From Asaia sp. W19 (GTDB lineage Bacteria; Pseudomonadota; Alphaproteobacteria; Acetobacterales; Acetobacteraceae): a stretch of 64,000 nucleotides of DNA. The stretch spans positions 186,001 to 250,000 of the forward strand of contig NZ_PNQZ01000013.1 in the NCBI RefSeq assembly GCF_003994335.1, read 5' to 3'. A program made the position numbers and the translations under genes. Positions 7,756 through 16,654 of this stretch are shown piece after piece. Within the stretch, counting starts at the first letter, position 1. Each line of letters starts with the position of its first letter. The notes under the pieces are model-generated. The model was not told the origin of the DNA and did no database searches. It worked only from the letters and a program-made list of their open reading frames with translations.

Positions 7756-9206
7756 TGCCCCTCACGCCCCAGGCGAAGAGCCAGGCGCTGCGAGACTGTC
7801 TGCGCGCACTGCGCCTCTACGCCTCACCCGTTTTTCTGAGACAGAACCCGATGGTCGCGCTCGGCACGATCTATGGTGTGCTTTGCCTATCAAGCGCCGT
7901 ACTATCGCGACACGGGGAATATTGGCGTCACGGCTATTACACCCTTCCCCCTCTCCTGGCAGCATTGTGGTGGGTTCTGTTATTCAGCGGGTTTTCAGCA
8001 ATCACCACCCATTACTGGCGCCAGATGCGCGCATTGCCGAGTTTCCTCATGCCCCGAATGGGGCGGGCCGAGTATCGCGCAGTCCATCTGGCAGCCCTCT
8101 TCGCCATCACGCTATTCTCGATTCCCCCATTGCTGACAGGCGCCCCGTGGCTCAACACGCTCCTGCTTGAGGCAATTGCCCTTGTTCTATGGTCCGAGCC
8201 TCTCCCAAGCGAACGCGCGACCTCGTTCAAGCGCCTGCTGAAGCCCCGCACGGCCTTGTCGATGCTCGGTTTCTTCATCCTCCTTGTTCCCAAGATGCAG
8301 GCTTATCTTTTCTCCGCACCTGCTTCGGTTGCCTTACTCCTGATAGCGCTCTGTTGCGGGGTCACCCTGCTGGCCTTCAGGCATCGAACCCCGGAATGGC
8401 CCCCGGGCGCCTCGGAACATACGCCGTCTTCCCCCCTCGCCCGTCTGGTCAAGCAGCATTCCTCAGGATCGCTTCTCCCCCGGGGAATCAAGGCGTTGAC
8501 GAGACTATGTCTGTGGCGCCCCTCATGGCTTGTCCGACTCCCGCTGATCGACCCGATCAATACGGAGAGACCAATCGCCTTCGCGCTCTCGGTCGCTACC
8601 CTTACCCTCGTTTTCGTGGTTTTAGGTCAGGGTATTGCGCTTGTTTCCGATGGGGTAAGGCCCAGTTTCGCTGCCGTCGTCTCCCGTCTTCCAATAATGG
8701 CACGTCAAAGCCTTATGCTATCCGGCATGGGACTGATCGGCTGGATGCGCAACCGGAGCGACTGGCCCTTTCTGCTGACCCTCGGTCCTTATGGCTCCAA
8801 ACAGGGCTTTGCACGGGCCGTTTTCCGCTTGCATCTTCAACGAGGCCTGCAGGCCGGTCTGATCGTAGGGCCCCTCCTGGGTCTCACCGTCTGGCTGAAC
8901 CAGAACATATCGCTGCTCTCAGCCTTTGCTGGAGGTCTGGGCTGCGGCGTGACCTTGCTCGGCGCAAGCTGTCTGCCCAGCCTGGCCTTTTTCATCCCTG
9001 CCCTGAACAAACCGAGCGTCGTCATGATCATAGGACTGTTTGCGATGATCGGCCTCCTCCAGATCTCGATCATGGTTCTTTTCGATCCGACGCTCTGGTG
9101 GCGCTGGTTGATCCCGGCGGGCTCTTTGGCAGGCAGTTTCCTGCTTGCCTATCTCGCCCCCCTCTTCCTTGCCCGTCAGGACTGGCCCATCGAGCCGCCC
9201 CCCTGA
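7752..9206 (+). CDS. Large hydrophobic ABC transporter permease partner
   Basis: 484 residues, strongly hydrophobic, with roughly ten predicted membrane helices spread along the chain. It begins inside the stop of the ATPase gene (ATGA), which argues it is that ATPase's membrane partner. It does not show a familiar ABC-2 permease signature to my eye and is longer than a usual half-permease. It could be a fused or lineage-specific export permease. Substrate unknown. Confidence 0.75.
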   Translation: MMPLTPQAKSQALRDCLRALRLYASPVFLRQNPMVALGTIYGVLCLSSAVLSRHGEYWRHGYYTLPPLLAALWWVLLFSGFSAITTHYWRQMRALPSFLMPRMGRAEYRAVHLAALFAITLFSIPPLLTGAPWLNTLLLEAIALVLWSEPLPSERATSFKRLLKPRTALSMLGFFILLVPKMQAYLFSAPASVALLLIALCCGVTLLAFRHRTPEWPPGASEHTPSSPLARLVKQHSSGSLLPRGIKALTRLCLWRPSWLVRLPLIDPINTERPIAFALSVATLTLVFVVLGQGIALVSDGVRPSFAAVVSRLPIMARQSLMLSGMGLIGWMRNRSDWPFLLTLGPYGSKQGFARAVFRLHLQRGLQAGLIVGPLLGLTVWLNQNISLLSAFAGGLGCGVTLLGASCLPSLAFFIPALNKPSVVMIIGLFAMIGLLQISIMVLFDPTLWWRWLIPAGSLAGSFLLAYLAPLFLARQDWPIEPPP

Positions 9207-9344
9207 GATCCGGTGCCTCTTCGTCTGCCACGGGACATGACGAAAGCGCCTGCCCGCCCCCTGACCAGCTCCGGCATGGACAGAGGGCGACAAACTGTTA
9301 CGTTCACCCATCGCCCTTCATGTTTTTGCAACCGGGAGTCTTCC

Positions 9345-12056
9345 ATGTCCGTGCTGCCCCTTCTGCGCAACGCGCTTCTTGCAACAAGCCTGCTTGCTGC
9401 GCCTGCGTTTGCCCTGTGCGCCTCCGCCCTGCCCGCACAGGCAGCCGAGACAGCCACGCCGCATCCCGCGACAGCCATGGACAGTGCCGTGCGCGAAACT
9501 CTCCCCAACGGCTTGCGCGTGGTGATCGTTCCTGATCGTCTCGCACCCGTGGTGCAGACCCAGATCATCTATCTTGCCGGCTCGGCAGCGGCGCCCGAGG
9601 GCTTTCCCGGTACGGCTCATGCCCTGGAACACATGATGTTCAACGGCTCGAAGGCTCTGAGCCGAGACCAGCTTTCCACCGTGAGCGCCCGTATCGGCAA
9701 TATCAGCAATGCCTTTACCACCGAGGACACCACCCAGTTCTATTTCCAGGCGCCCGCCCATTATCTGGACCTGCTGCTCAAAATCGAAGCCGACCGGATG
9801 CGCAATGTCTTACTGAGCGAGGCTGACTGGACCCATGAACGCGGCGCCATCGAGCAGGAAGTCGCGAGGGACGTCTCGATGCCCTTCGAGCGCTACATGA
9901 TCCAGCAGAACCGCGCCATGTTCGCCGGCACGCCTTATGATCACGATGCACTCGGCACGCGCGAATCATTCGACAAGACCAATGCCCCCCTGCTGCGCAG
10001 CTTCTATGACAGCTGGTACCAGCCCAATAACGCGATCCTCCTCATCGTCGGCGATGTCGACCCCACGGCAACGCTTGCCAAGGTCCGCTCGGAATTTGGC
10101 GGCATCCCCGCTGGCAAGCTGCCCCCACGCCCGACGATCACCCCAACGCCGGTCAAGGCCCAGACCATCGCAGTCGATAGCGATTACGCGACCGGTATCC
10201 TGAGCATTGCCTATCGCCTGCCCGGCTCGGCAAGCCCTGATTTCGCTGCGGCCCAGATCCTGGCCGATGCGTTGGGCAGCCAGCGCGGTGCCCTCTTCGC
10301 CCTCGTGCCCCAAGGCAAGGCGCTGGGGACGGAATTTTCCTACAATGCCCATGTGCATGAAGGCGTGGGAAGTGCTCTCGCAGCCTTCCCCAAAGGACAG
10401 AAGCCCGACGCCCTGCTGACGGAAATCCGCAATATTCTTGAGACGATCCGAACAAAGGGCGTCCCGCCCGAACTGATCGAAGCCGCCAAGCGCAAGGAAA
10501 TCGCAGCACTCGAGTTCAACGCGAATAGCGTGACGGCCCTGACCCAGAGCTGGGCCGATGCTCTGGCCTATAATGGCGTCAACTCCCCTGCTGATCTGGT
10601 GAAGGCCTATCGCGCCGTCACGCCCGCGCAGGTCAACGCCCTGGCCAGACAAGTGCTCGATCCCGCCCACGCCATCACGGGAATTCTTACACCCTCGGGG
10701 GGAAAATCCCCCGATATCAGCGGTGGCAAAGGGCCGGAATCTCTGCTCCCACCACCCAGCAAGAATATCGCTTTGCCAGCTTGGGCGGCGACGGCACTCG
10801 CCGATCTGCCCAAGCCCGTACCGCTGACCCAGCCCTCACGCTTTGTGTTGGATAATGGCCTGACACTTCTGGTGCAGCCCGAACATGTCAGTCATACGAT
10901 CACGCTTTATGGCAGCATCCGTCACAGCAACGACCTGCAGCAGCCCAAGGGCAAGGACGGCGTGGCCGATCTGACGAACGATCTGTTCCTCTTCGGCAGC
11001 ACGCAGCATGATCGCCTTGCGCTCGCTGCCGCTCTGGATGATCTCGCCTCCGATGCCAGCGGGGGCGTTTCCTTCTCGCTCAGCACACTGAGCGCAAACT
11101 TCGACAAGACTCTGGCTCTGCTGGCTGAGAACGAACTGCACCCGGCATTCCCTGCCCAGGCTTTCGCCGTCCTGAAACAGCAGGCCGTCGCCTCGCAGGC
11201 CGGAGTACTGCAATCGCCCGGTTATCGCTTCCAGCACGCCATCGCACGCGCGCTTGCCCCTGCTGGCGATCCCTCATTGCGTGAGACGACGCCGCAAACC
11301 CTGAGCACCCTGACCCTCGCAGATGTTCAGAATTTCTATAAAGCTGCCTATCGCCCCGACCTTACGACGATTGTGGTTATTGGCGACATCACTCCCGAAA
11401 AGGCGAAGGCATCCATCGAGACAGCCTTCGGCAAATGGGCCGCGACGGGACCCAAACCCGTGGTGGATCTGCCGCCGCGCCCCCAGAGCAAGACATCGAA
11501 AGCGGTTGTCGAGGACCCGGGCCGCGTCCAGGATTCGGTCTATCTCGCCCAGACCATCGCAAGCGGCGTACATAATCCGGACCGCTATGCGCTTGAAGTT
11601 GGCAATGAAGTCCTCGGGGCGGGCTTCTCATCGCGGCTCATGCAGGATCTGCGTGTACGCACGGGCATGGTCTATACCACCAGCAGCGATCTCGCCTGGT
11701 CAGCCAATCGTGGCGCATTCCTCATCTCTTATGGCGCTGATCCGGACAAGACATTCAAGGCCCGCGATGCCGCGTTGCGCAACGTGACTGCCATGCAAAA
11801 CACCCCCGTCTCGGATGACGAACTCCTGAACGCAAAGGCATCGATCCTGCGCTCCATTCCCATGGGGCGCGCGAGCTTCGGGGGGATTGCCGGGCAGTAT
11901 CTTGCTCTTATTGACTCGGGCCTCCCACTGACTGAGCCCGATGAGCGCGCCAACGCCGTCTATCAGATGAACGCGGCCCAGATTCAGGCTGCGTTCAAGC
12001 ATTGGCTACGTCCTCAGGACATGGCCCAGATCATTCGCGGTCCTGCACCCAGATAA
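9345..12056 (+). CDS. Secreted M16 zinc peptidase (two-domain, PqqL/insulinase-like)
   Basis: 903 residues. A signal peptide covers about 1-33 (hydrophobic LLATSLLAAPAFAL, likely cut after AQA), so the enzyme acts in the periplasm. The inverted zinc motif HALEH is at 92-96 and the third zinc ligand is probably E172 in IEQEVARD. A second M16 domain starts near residue 490 and lacks HxxEH, as is usual for the non-catalytic half. The ATG at 9345 was chosen because it opens a proper signal peptide and follows GGGAG; the longer frame does not. It might degrade small peptides; the substrate is unknown. Confidence 0.9.
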   Translation: MSVLPLLRNALLATSLLAAPAFALCASALPAQAAETATPHPATAMDSAVRETLPNGLRVVIVPDRLAPVVQTQIIYLAGSAAAPEGFPGTAHALEHMMFNGSKALSRDQLSTVSARIGNISNAFTTEDTTQFYFQAPAHYLDLLLKIEADRMRNVLLSEADWTHERGAIEQEVARDVSMPFERYMIQQNRAMFAGTPYDHDALGTRESFDKTNAPLLRSFYDSWYQPNNAILLIVGDVDPTATLAKVRSEFGGIPAGKLPPRPTITPTPVKAQTIAVDSDYATGILSIAYRLPGSASPDFAAAQILADALGSQRGALFALVPQGKALGTEFSYNAHVHEGVGSALAAFPKGQKPDALLTEIRNILETIRTKGVPPELIEAAKRKEIAALEFNANSVTALTQSWADALAYNGVNSPADLVKAYRAVTPAQVNALARQVLDPAHAITGILTPSGGKSPDISGGKGPESLLPPPSKNIALPAWAATALADLPKPVPLTQPSRFVLDNGLTLLVQPEHVSHTITLYGSIRHSNDLQQPKGKDGVADLTNDLFLFGSTQHDRLALAAALDDLASDASGGVSFSLSTLSANFDKTLALLAENELHPAFPAQAFAVLKQQAVASQAGVLQSPGYRFQHAIARALAPAGDPSLRETTPQTLSTLTLADVQNFYKAAYRPDLTTIVVIGDITPEKAKASIETAFGKWAATGPKPVVDLPPRPQSKTSKAVVEDPGRVQDSVYLAQTIASGVHNPDRYALEVGNEVLGAGFSSRLMQDLRVRTGMVYTTSSDLAWSANRGAFLISYGADPDKTFKARDAALRNVTAMQNTPVSDDELLNAKASILRSIPMGRASFGGIAGQYLALIDSGLPLTEPDERANAVYQMNAAQIQAAFKHWLRPQDMAQIIRGPAPR

Positions 12057-12066
12057 GTGAAACAAG

Positions 12067-12094
12067 GGGCGTGGGGCTTTGCCACGCCCTCCTT
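12067..12094 (+). terminator. Hairpin after the M16 peptidase gene
   Basis: GGGCGTGG (12067-12074) pairs with CCACGCCC (12082-12089) around a seven-base loop, starting 11 bases after the stop. Only a weak T-rich tail follows, so termination efficiency is uncertain. Confidence 0.5.
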
Positions 12095-12187
12095 CGCTGA
12101 CCGTCCCCTTCACGATATAATCTCAGGAAAATGAAAGCTCCCCTCTCCGGAGAGCCGGTCAGCACCCGGGATCCTCTCCCCGGACGG

Positions 12188-12415
12188 TCAGAACCCGTCC
12201 GGTGCGGCGCCCGAAGACTCGGCAATGGCCTCGCCTTCTTCCCGAAGAAATCCCACCAGATCGCCGCCTGCGGCGGCGCTCAGATCCCGCTCGCTGATCC
12301 CATCCAGTGTCGCCGCAAGGAGGCAGGCCTTCGCAGCCTCCTCGGGGGTTCCCCATTGAACGTAATGAGCTTCGATCCAGCTATCGAGCCATTCGTCGAT
12401 ATCCTCGCTGGTCAT
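12188..12415 (-). CDS. Small acidic protein of unknown function
   Basis: 75 residues, acidic, helical in character (TSEDIDEWLDSWIEAHY, then GISERDLSAAAGGDL). It starts two bases after the upp stop on the same strand, so it is very likely the last gene of the msrB-upp operon. The close coupling and good codon usage support it as real. The ending resembles small alphaproteobacterial DUF768-like proteins, but I am not confident of that. An 8-bp hairpin (12180-12202) overlaps its stop codon. Confidence 0.65.
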   Translation of the reverse strand: MTSEDIDEWLDSWIEAHYVQWGTPEEAAKACLLAATLDGISERDLSAAAGGDLVGFLREEGEAIAESSGAAPDGF

Positions 12416-12417
12416 AC

Positions 12418-13059
12418 TCAGCGCGTCCCGAACAGACGGTCACCCGCATCACCCAGGCCAGGGCGGATATAGCCCTTTTCATCCAGACCACGATCGATCG
12501 AACAGGTCACGATTCGGACATCCGGATGGCGTTCAGTCAGACAGGCGACGCCCTCGGGGGCAGCGAGCAGACAGACGAAAATGATCTTGCGCACGCCGCT
12601 GGCCTTGATGCGATCAATCGCCGCAGCGGCACTATGACCCGTCGCGAGCATCGGATCGACCACGATGCACTCGCGATCGGCCACGTCATCGGGCAGCTTC
12701 ATATAGTATTCGACGGCCTCAAGCGTATCGTGATCACGATACAGCCCGACATGTCCCACGCGTGCCGCGGGGATGAGGTCCAGCATACCGTCCAGAATAC
12801 CATTCCCGGCGCGAAGAATAGAGACAAAGCAGAGCTTCTTGCCGGAAAGCTGGCGGCCTTCCATGGTTTCGAGCGGTGTCTGGATCTCGACAGGTTCGGT
12901 GCTGAGATCGCGCGTTGCCTCGTAGCACATGAGCAGGCTCAGTTCGCGTGTGAGGCGACGGAACCCCGCAGTCGAGGTGGATTCCTGACGCAGGCGGGTC
13001 AGCTTGTGCTGGACGAGCGGGTGGTCGAGCACGACCACAGAGGGAGGAAGGGCAGTCAT
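12418..13059 (-). CDS. upp: Uracil phosphoribosyltransferase
   Basis: Converts uracil and PRPP to UMP in pyrimidine salvage. 213 residues, the normal length. The PRPP-binding loop [15 protein letters not shown] is at about 133-147, and the C-terminal block [21 protein letters not shown] is characteristic of Upp. The start follows an AGGAAG-like region on the minus strand. It lies between msrB upstream and a small unknown gene downstream. Confidence 0.96.
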   Translation of the reverse strand: MTALPPSVVVLDHPLVQHKLTRLRQESTSTAGFRRLTRELSLLMCYEATRDLSTEPVEIQTPLETMEGRQLSGKKLCFVSILRAGNGILDGMLDLIPAARVGHVGLYRDHDTLEAVEYYMKLPDDVADRECIVVDPMLATGHSAAAAIDRIKASGVRKIIFVCLLAAPEGVACLTERHPDVRIVTCSIDRGLDEKGYIRPGLGDAGDRLFGTR

Positions 13060-13091
13060 GGCGCCATCCTTAGCGTCAAATCGTTGCGATG

Positions 13092-13478
13092 TCAGCTTGG
13101 TTCAAAGCGCAGCGCCACACCATTCATGCAGAAACGCAAACCGGTGGGCTTCGGCCCGTCCGGGAACACGTGACCCAGATGTCCCTTGCACTGCGCGCAA
13201 TGCACTTCGATGCGTGTCATGCCGTGGGTCTTGTCCACGGTGGTTTCGGTCATGCCGTCACGCGGGCGAAAAAAGGACGGCCACCCGCTCCCGCTCTCAT
13301 ATTTCGTATCGGAATCAAAAAGCGGGGCGTCACATCCGGCGCAGTAATAGACACCCATACGCTTCTCGTCGTTCAGAGGGCTCGATCCCGGTCGTTCCGT
13401 ACCGTGTTCGCGCAGAACGCGATGCTGCTCGGGTGTTAGAGGCAGGCCGCAACTCGGCGTCTGGATATCATCACTCAT
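13092..13478 (-). CDS. msrB: Peptide-methionine (R)-S-oxide reductase
   Basis: Repairs oxidised methionine R-sulfoxide in proteins. 128 residues from the ATG at 13478, which has AGGA about ten bases upstream; an earlier in-frame start would overlap the LysR gene. Zinc cysteines C46, C49, C94 and C97 form two CxxC pairs (CAGC and CAQC). The catalytic cysteine is C117 in RFCMN. No signal peptide, so it is cytoplasmic. The neighbouring upp gene shares the strand with a 32-base gap. Confidence 0.95.
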   Translation of the reverse strand: MSDDIQTPSCGLPLTPEQHRVLREHGTERPGSSPLNDEKRMGVYYCAGCDAPLFDSDTKYESGSGWPSFFRPRDGMTETTVDKTHGMTRIEVHCAQCKGHLGHVFPDGPKPTGLRFCMNGVALRFEPS

Positions 13479-13549
13479 GAAGAGGGTCCTTTCTTCGGGC
13501 GAGCACAAACCCCTTGATCCGTCTCGGGATTGGCTGGTCAGAGGGCAAT

Positions 13550-14485
13550 TCAACGCGCCGCATCCTCTGGGTTTGCCGAAATCTCTCTTTGTTTCGCCCC
13601 ATTCTGCCTGACGCGCTCGACAAGCCGCGACAAGAACTCCGCCACGACCCGGCGCGGTTGGTGACGTTCGGGCTGCGCCGCATAGATGACACCAGGCGGC
13701 AAACGATAGCCGGGAAGAACCCGCTCAAGCGCGCCCGAGGCGAGAAAAGGAGCACAGGTCTCCAGACTTGCCGCCGTCACCCCGCTCCCGGCGCAGGCGA
13801 AATCGAGCCGCACAGGCGCCGGGGTCGCGACAACGCTCGCCTCAAGCGCAAAGGAGGTCGGTGCGATGTCATCGCCGATGGGGCACAGCATCCACTGCGT
13901 CTCTCCCGGACGCGCAAGACACGGCACGCCGTGAAGATCATCGGGAGACAGGAGCGGGCCGGTCCGCTCCAGGAGGGAGGGCGCCGCAAAAAGCCCAACC
14001 TCGTAGGAGCCGATCCGCCTGATACGATAGGCACCTTCTTGCATCTCCTCGCGCCTGTGGCTGAGAAAGATGTCGGCCTCCGCCCTGCGAAAATCCGGCA
14101 GCCCGACACTGGCCTCGAGCGAGACCTTAAGACCGGATGTTTCTTGCAGCATCGCGCGTATCACAGGGTTGACCCATCCCGTCAGAATCTCGGGAGGGGC
14201 CAGAACACGCAGGACGCCGCCATTCTGCTCCTCGCGACAGATCGCCCTCACCCCTTCTTCAAGCGTGTCGAGCAGCGGGGTCAGGAAATGGCTCAGCCTC
14301 TCCCCTGCTTCGGTCAAACGCAGTCCTTCGCTGGCAGGTTCGATCAAGGCGACACCCAATCGGTCTTCCAGCCTCTCGAGACTACGGGACACGCTGGAGG
14401 CATGTATCCCAAGACGCTTGCCCGCATGGGTATAGTTCAGACTATCGGCAACAGCGACAAACACGCTGTATTCACTACGACTCAT
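13550..14485 (-). CDS. LysR-family transcriptional regulator
   Basis: 311 residues with an N-terminal winged helix-turn-helix (about 1-60, including [20 protein letters not shown]) and a periplasmic-binding-like effector domain after about residue 88. It is transcribed divergently from the dehydrogenase/beta-propeller operon across about 120 bases, the classic layout for a LysR protein controlling its neighbour. Repeats in that gap are candidate operator sites. The effector is unknown. Confidence 0.92.
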   Translation of the reverse strand: MSRSEYSVFVAVADSLNYTHAGKRLGIHASSVSRSLERLEDRLGVALIEPASEGLRLTEAGERLSHFLTPLLDTLEEGVRAICREEQNGGVLRVLAPPEILTGWVNPVIRAMLQETSGLKVSLEASVGLPDFRRAEADIFLSHRREEMQEGAYRIRRIGSYEVGLFAAPSLLERTGPLLSPDDLHGVPCLARPGETQWMLCPIGDDIAPTSFALEASVVATPAPVRLDFACAGSGVTAASLETCAPFLASGALERVLPGYRLPPGVIYAAQPERHQPRRVVAEFLSRLVERVRQNGAKQREISANPEDAAR

Positions 14486-14495
14486 GTCTGTGTTT

Positions 14496-14526
14496 ATGCA
14501 AGTTTACCCTGCATTATTGCAAGTTT
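14496..14526. promoter_or_regulatory. Dyad and direct repeats in the LysR/dehydrogenase gap
   Basis: ATGCA (14496-14500) and TGCAT (14510-14514) form a dyad with a nine-base spacer. TGCAAGTTT occurs twice, at 14497-14505 and 14518-14526, offset by 21 bases or two helical turns. This is the expected place for the LysR protein to bind, although it is not a textbook T-N11-A box. Confidence 0.5.
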
Positions 14527-14607
14527 GACTGCGCCCTCGCCGCGTTATGATCAGGCCATCCAATCGGTGGGCAGCAGATCATCTGCCGCTCACGAATGGG
14601 GAGAAAT

Positions 14608-15441
14608 ATGATGATCATCGATGCCCTGCTCGACAAAGCCTCGACACGCCCGGCCGCCGTCATCGGCGCGGGAACATTGGGGAGAAGGATTGCGCTGATG
14701 CTGGCCGCGAAAAACGGTCAGGTTCTGCTTTTCGACACCAATCCGGCCGTACTCGATGCCGGTCTCGCTTATGCCCGCGAAACGCTGCCCTCGGTGGTGG
14801 CCGCAATTTCAGACGGTCAGGGCGGCAGGATCGAAGCCGCAGTCTCACTCGAAGCCGCTCTGGAAAATGCGTGGCTCGTTATCGAGGCCCTGCCGGAGAA
14901 ACTCGACCTCAAGACGGCGATGTTTGGCAAGTTCTCCCGCGAGGCGCCTGCAGATGCGATCCTCGCCACGAATTCCTCCTCCTATCCCTCACGTCTGATG
15001 GTGTCGGAAGTGGCGGACAGGACCCGCGTGCTCAACACGCATTTCATGATGCCCCCCGAGCAGCGGGCGGTCGAATTGATGTCTTGCGGTGAAACAGGTG
15101 AGGGTCTGATCGACGGACTCGCACTCTACTTCAAGTCACTCGGCCTCTCGCCCTATGTGGCTCAGAAAGAGAGCATCGGCTTTATCGAGAACCGCATCTG
15201 GGCCGCAATCAAGCGTGAATCCCTGTGTGTGGCCGCCGAAGGGGTCGCAACACCGGAAGTGATCGATCGCATTTATTGCGAGACTCAGGGGACGCGCATG
15301 GGTCCTTTCCACGCCATGGACCGGGTGGGGCTCGATATCGTGCTGCAGATCGAAGAGCACTACGCCCAAGCCTACCCCAATCTGCCCGAAGCCCCGCGCC
15401 TGCTGCTGAGAAAAATGATCGCCGAAATCGCCTCGGTATAA
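14608..15441 (+). CDS. 3-hydroxyacyl-CoA dehydrogenase-like enzyme, C-terminus altered by frameshift
   Basis: An NAD-dependent dehydrogenase with a Rossmann fold (AVIGAGTLGRR near 17-27) followed by a 3HCDH C-terminal domain. The segment THFMMPPEQRAVELM marks a subgroup distinct from classical 3-hydroxybutyryl-CoA dehydrogenase; the substrate is uncertain. I chose the ATG at 14608 because GGGGAG lies five bases upstream. The reading frame ends MIAEIASV at 15441. The family ending (RLGxKTGxGFYxY) is present immediately downstream in another frame, so about 20 residues have been lost by a one-base change. The LysR regulator is divergent. Confidence 0.85.
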   Translation: MMIIDALLDKASTRPAAVIGAGTLGRRIALMLAAKNGQVLLFDTNPAVLDAGLAYARETLPSVVAAISDGQGGRIEAAVSLEAALENAWLVIEALPEKLDLKTAMFGKFSREAPADAILATNSSSYPSRLMVSEVADRTRVLNTHFMMPPEQRAVELMSCGETGEGLIDGLALYFKSLGLSPYVAQKESIGFIENRIWAAIKRESLCVAAEGVATPEVIDRIYCETQGTRMGPFHAMDRVGLDIVLQIEEHYAQAYPNLPEAPRLLLRKMIAEIASV

Positions 15442-15491
15442 AAACCGGGCACGGCTTCTATAATTATGCGCCGAAAGGAACCCGGTCATGA
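15426..15491 (+). pseudogene. Out-of-frame C-terminal tail of the 3-hydroxyacyl-CoA dehydrogenase
   Basis: Read one base back from the main frame at the AAA run (15425-15427), this segment encodes NRLGIKTGHGFYNYAPKGTRS and a stop at 15489-15491. That is the conserved end of the family. The restored stop would overlap the next gene's start as ATGA (15488-15491), matching the tight coupling seen elsewhere in this genome. Loss of one A is the simplest explanation; a sequencing error or a recent mutation are both possible. Confidence 0.8.
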
Positions 15492-16366
15492 ACGCCCGTC
15501 CCCTTCTTTACACGCTGGAAGCCCATCCTGCCCGCATCACGGTCCTTCACGCCAGGACGGGCGAGGTAGTCTCCTGCATCGACGCCCAATGGGGCACTCC
15601 GGATGGGATCTGGGTCGATACCGACGCCGGCAAGATAACCTGGACCAATATGGGAGCCGATTACGACGCAGCCGATGGCACGATCGAACGTGCCGATCTG
15701 AACGGCACCCGGCACGAAGTGCTGATCGGTGATGGCAAACTCGTCACGCCCAAGCAGCTTGCCGTGGATCGGGAAGCAGGCTGGCTATACTGGTGCGACC
15801 GCGAAGGCATGCGGATCATGCGCGCGCGTCTTGACGGCAGCGAGGTCGAGACCCTGCTCGTCAGGGGAGCCTATCCGCAGGACCGTCCCGATGAATCGCG
15901 CCATTGCGTGGGTATCGCCCTCGATCTGAAGGCACGTCAGATATACTGGACGCAAAAAGGCTCCCCTAAAGGCGGCATAGGCCGCATCTTCCGTATGCCC
16001 CTCGATCTTCCTCAAGGCGTCGACCCTGCCTTGCGTGATGACATCACGCTGCTCGCCGATCATTTGCCAGAGCCGATCGATCTGCATGTAAGCCAGGATT
16101 CCACCCGCCTGTTCTGGACCGACCGGGGGGCACCGCCCGATGGCAACAGCCTGAATGTCGCGCATATCGATGAGAGCGGCCTGCATGCTCACAAGGTGCT
16201 GCTGCGTGGTCTCGATGAAGGGATCGGGCTCGCCCTCGACAAGGAGGAGAAAGAGGTTTTCATCAGCGATCTGGGGGGCACGATCCGGGTTTTCGATCTG
16301 GAGCACGAGACGTGTCGCATTCTCCGTCAACAAGCGCCCACGACCGGGATCTATCTCGTCGATTAG
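15488..16366 (+). CDS. YWTD-type beta-propeller protein (LDL-receptor class B/SMP-30-like)
   Basis: 292 residues made of repeating blades with YWTD-like signatures: TWTN 51-54, YWCD 101-104, YWTQ 153-156 and FWTD 209-212. Each is preceded by an LDLKARQIYWT-style strand. No signal peptide, so it appears cytoplasmic. Propellers of this kind may bind ligands or hydrolyse lactones like SMP-30; no catalytic residues are obvious here. It is the second gene of the LysR-controlled operon with the dehydrogenase, suggesting a shared catabolic pathway. Confidence 0.85.
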   Translation: MNARPLLYTLEAHPARITVLHARTGEVVSCIDAQWGTPDGIWVDTDAGKITWTNMGADYDAADGTIERADLNGTRHEVLIGDGKLVTPKQLAVDREAGWLYWCDREGMRIMRARLDGSEVETLLVRGAYPQDRPDESRHCVGIALDLKARQIYWTQKGSPKGGIGRIFRMPLDLPQGVDPALRDDITLLADHLPEPIDLHVSQDSTRLFWTDRGAPPDGNSLNVAHIDESGLHAHKVLLRGLDEGIGLALDKEEKEVFISDLGGTIRVFDLEHETCRILRQQAPTTGIYLVD

Positions 16367-16654
16367 CCTTGCTTGCCCTCTCTCCAGACCGGGGGCCTCC
16401 CCACCCCGGCCGGAGCAGCCGGGGGGCGAGCCCTTTATGCCGGTGCAATTGGCGCATTTGCCGGCAGGCCGAGATGCCCCGCTGGCGATCCTGGTTTCCC
16501 GCCACCTCTGATCGGACAGGCGCGCAGGGCACACACGCCGCCGCGCCATGACAGGAAGTTCAGCAAGAACAAAAAACGACGAGACGCTTCCCGTGGCAGT
16601 TCGCATATTCACTGAAATGCGGCATGGTGCGCGCAAATCTGCAGGAGGCTTTTC

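Noticed and set aside
16367..16654. Gap before gpmI as a remnant gene
   Set aside because: One frame reads through in part but has no domain and no start; it looks like ordinary GC-rich spacer with the gpmI promoter.
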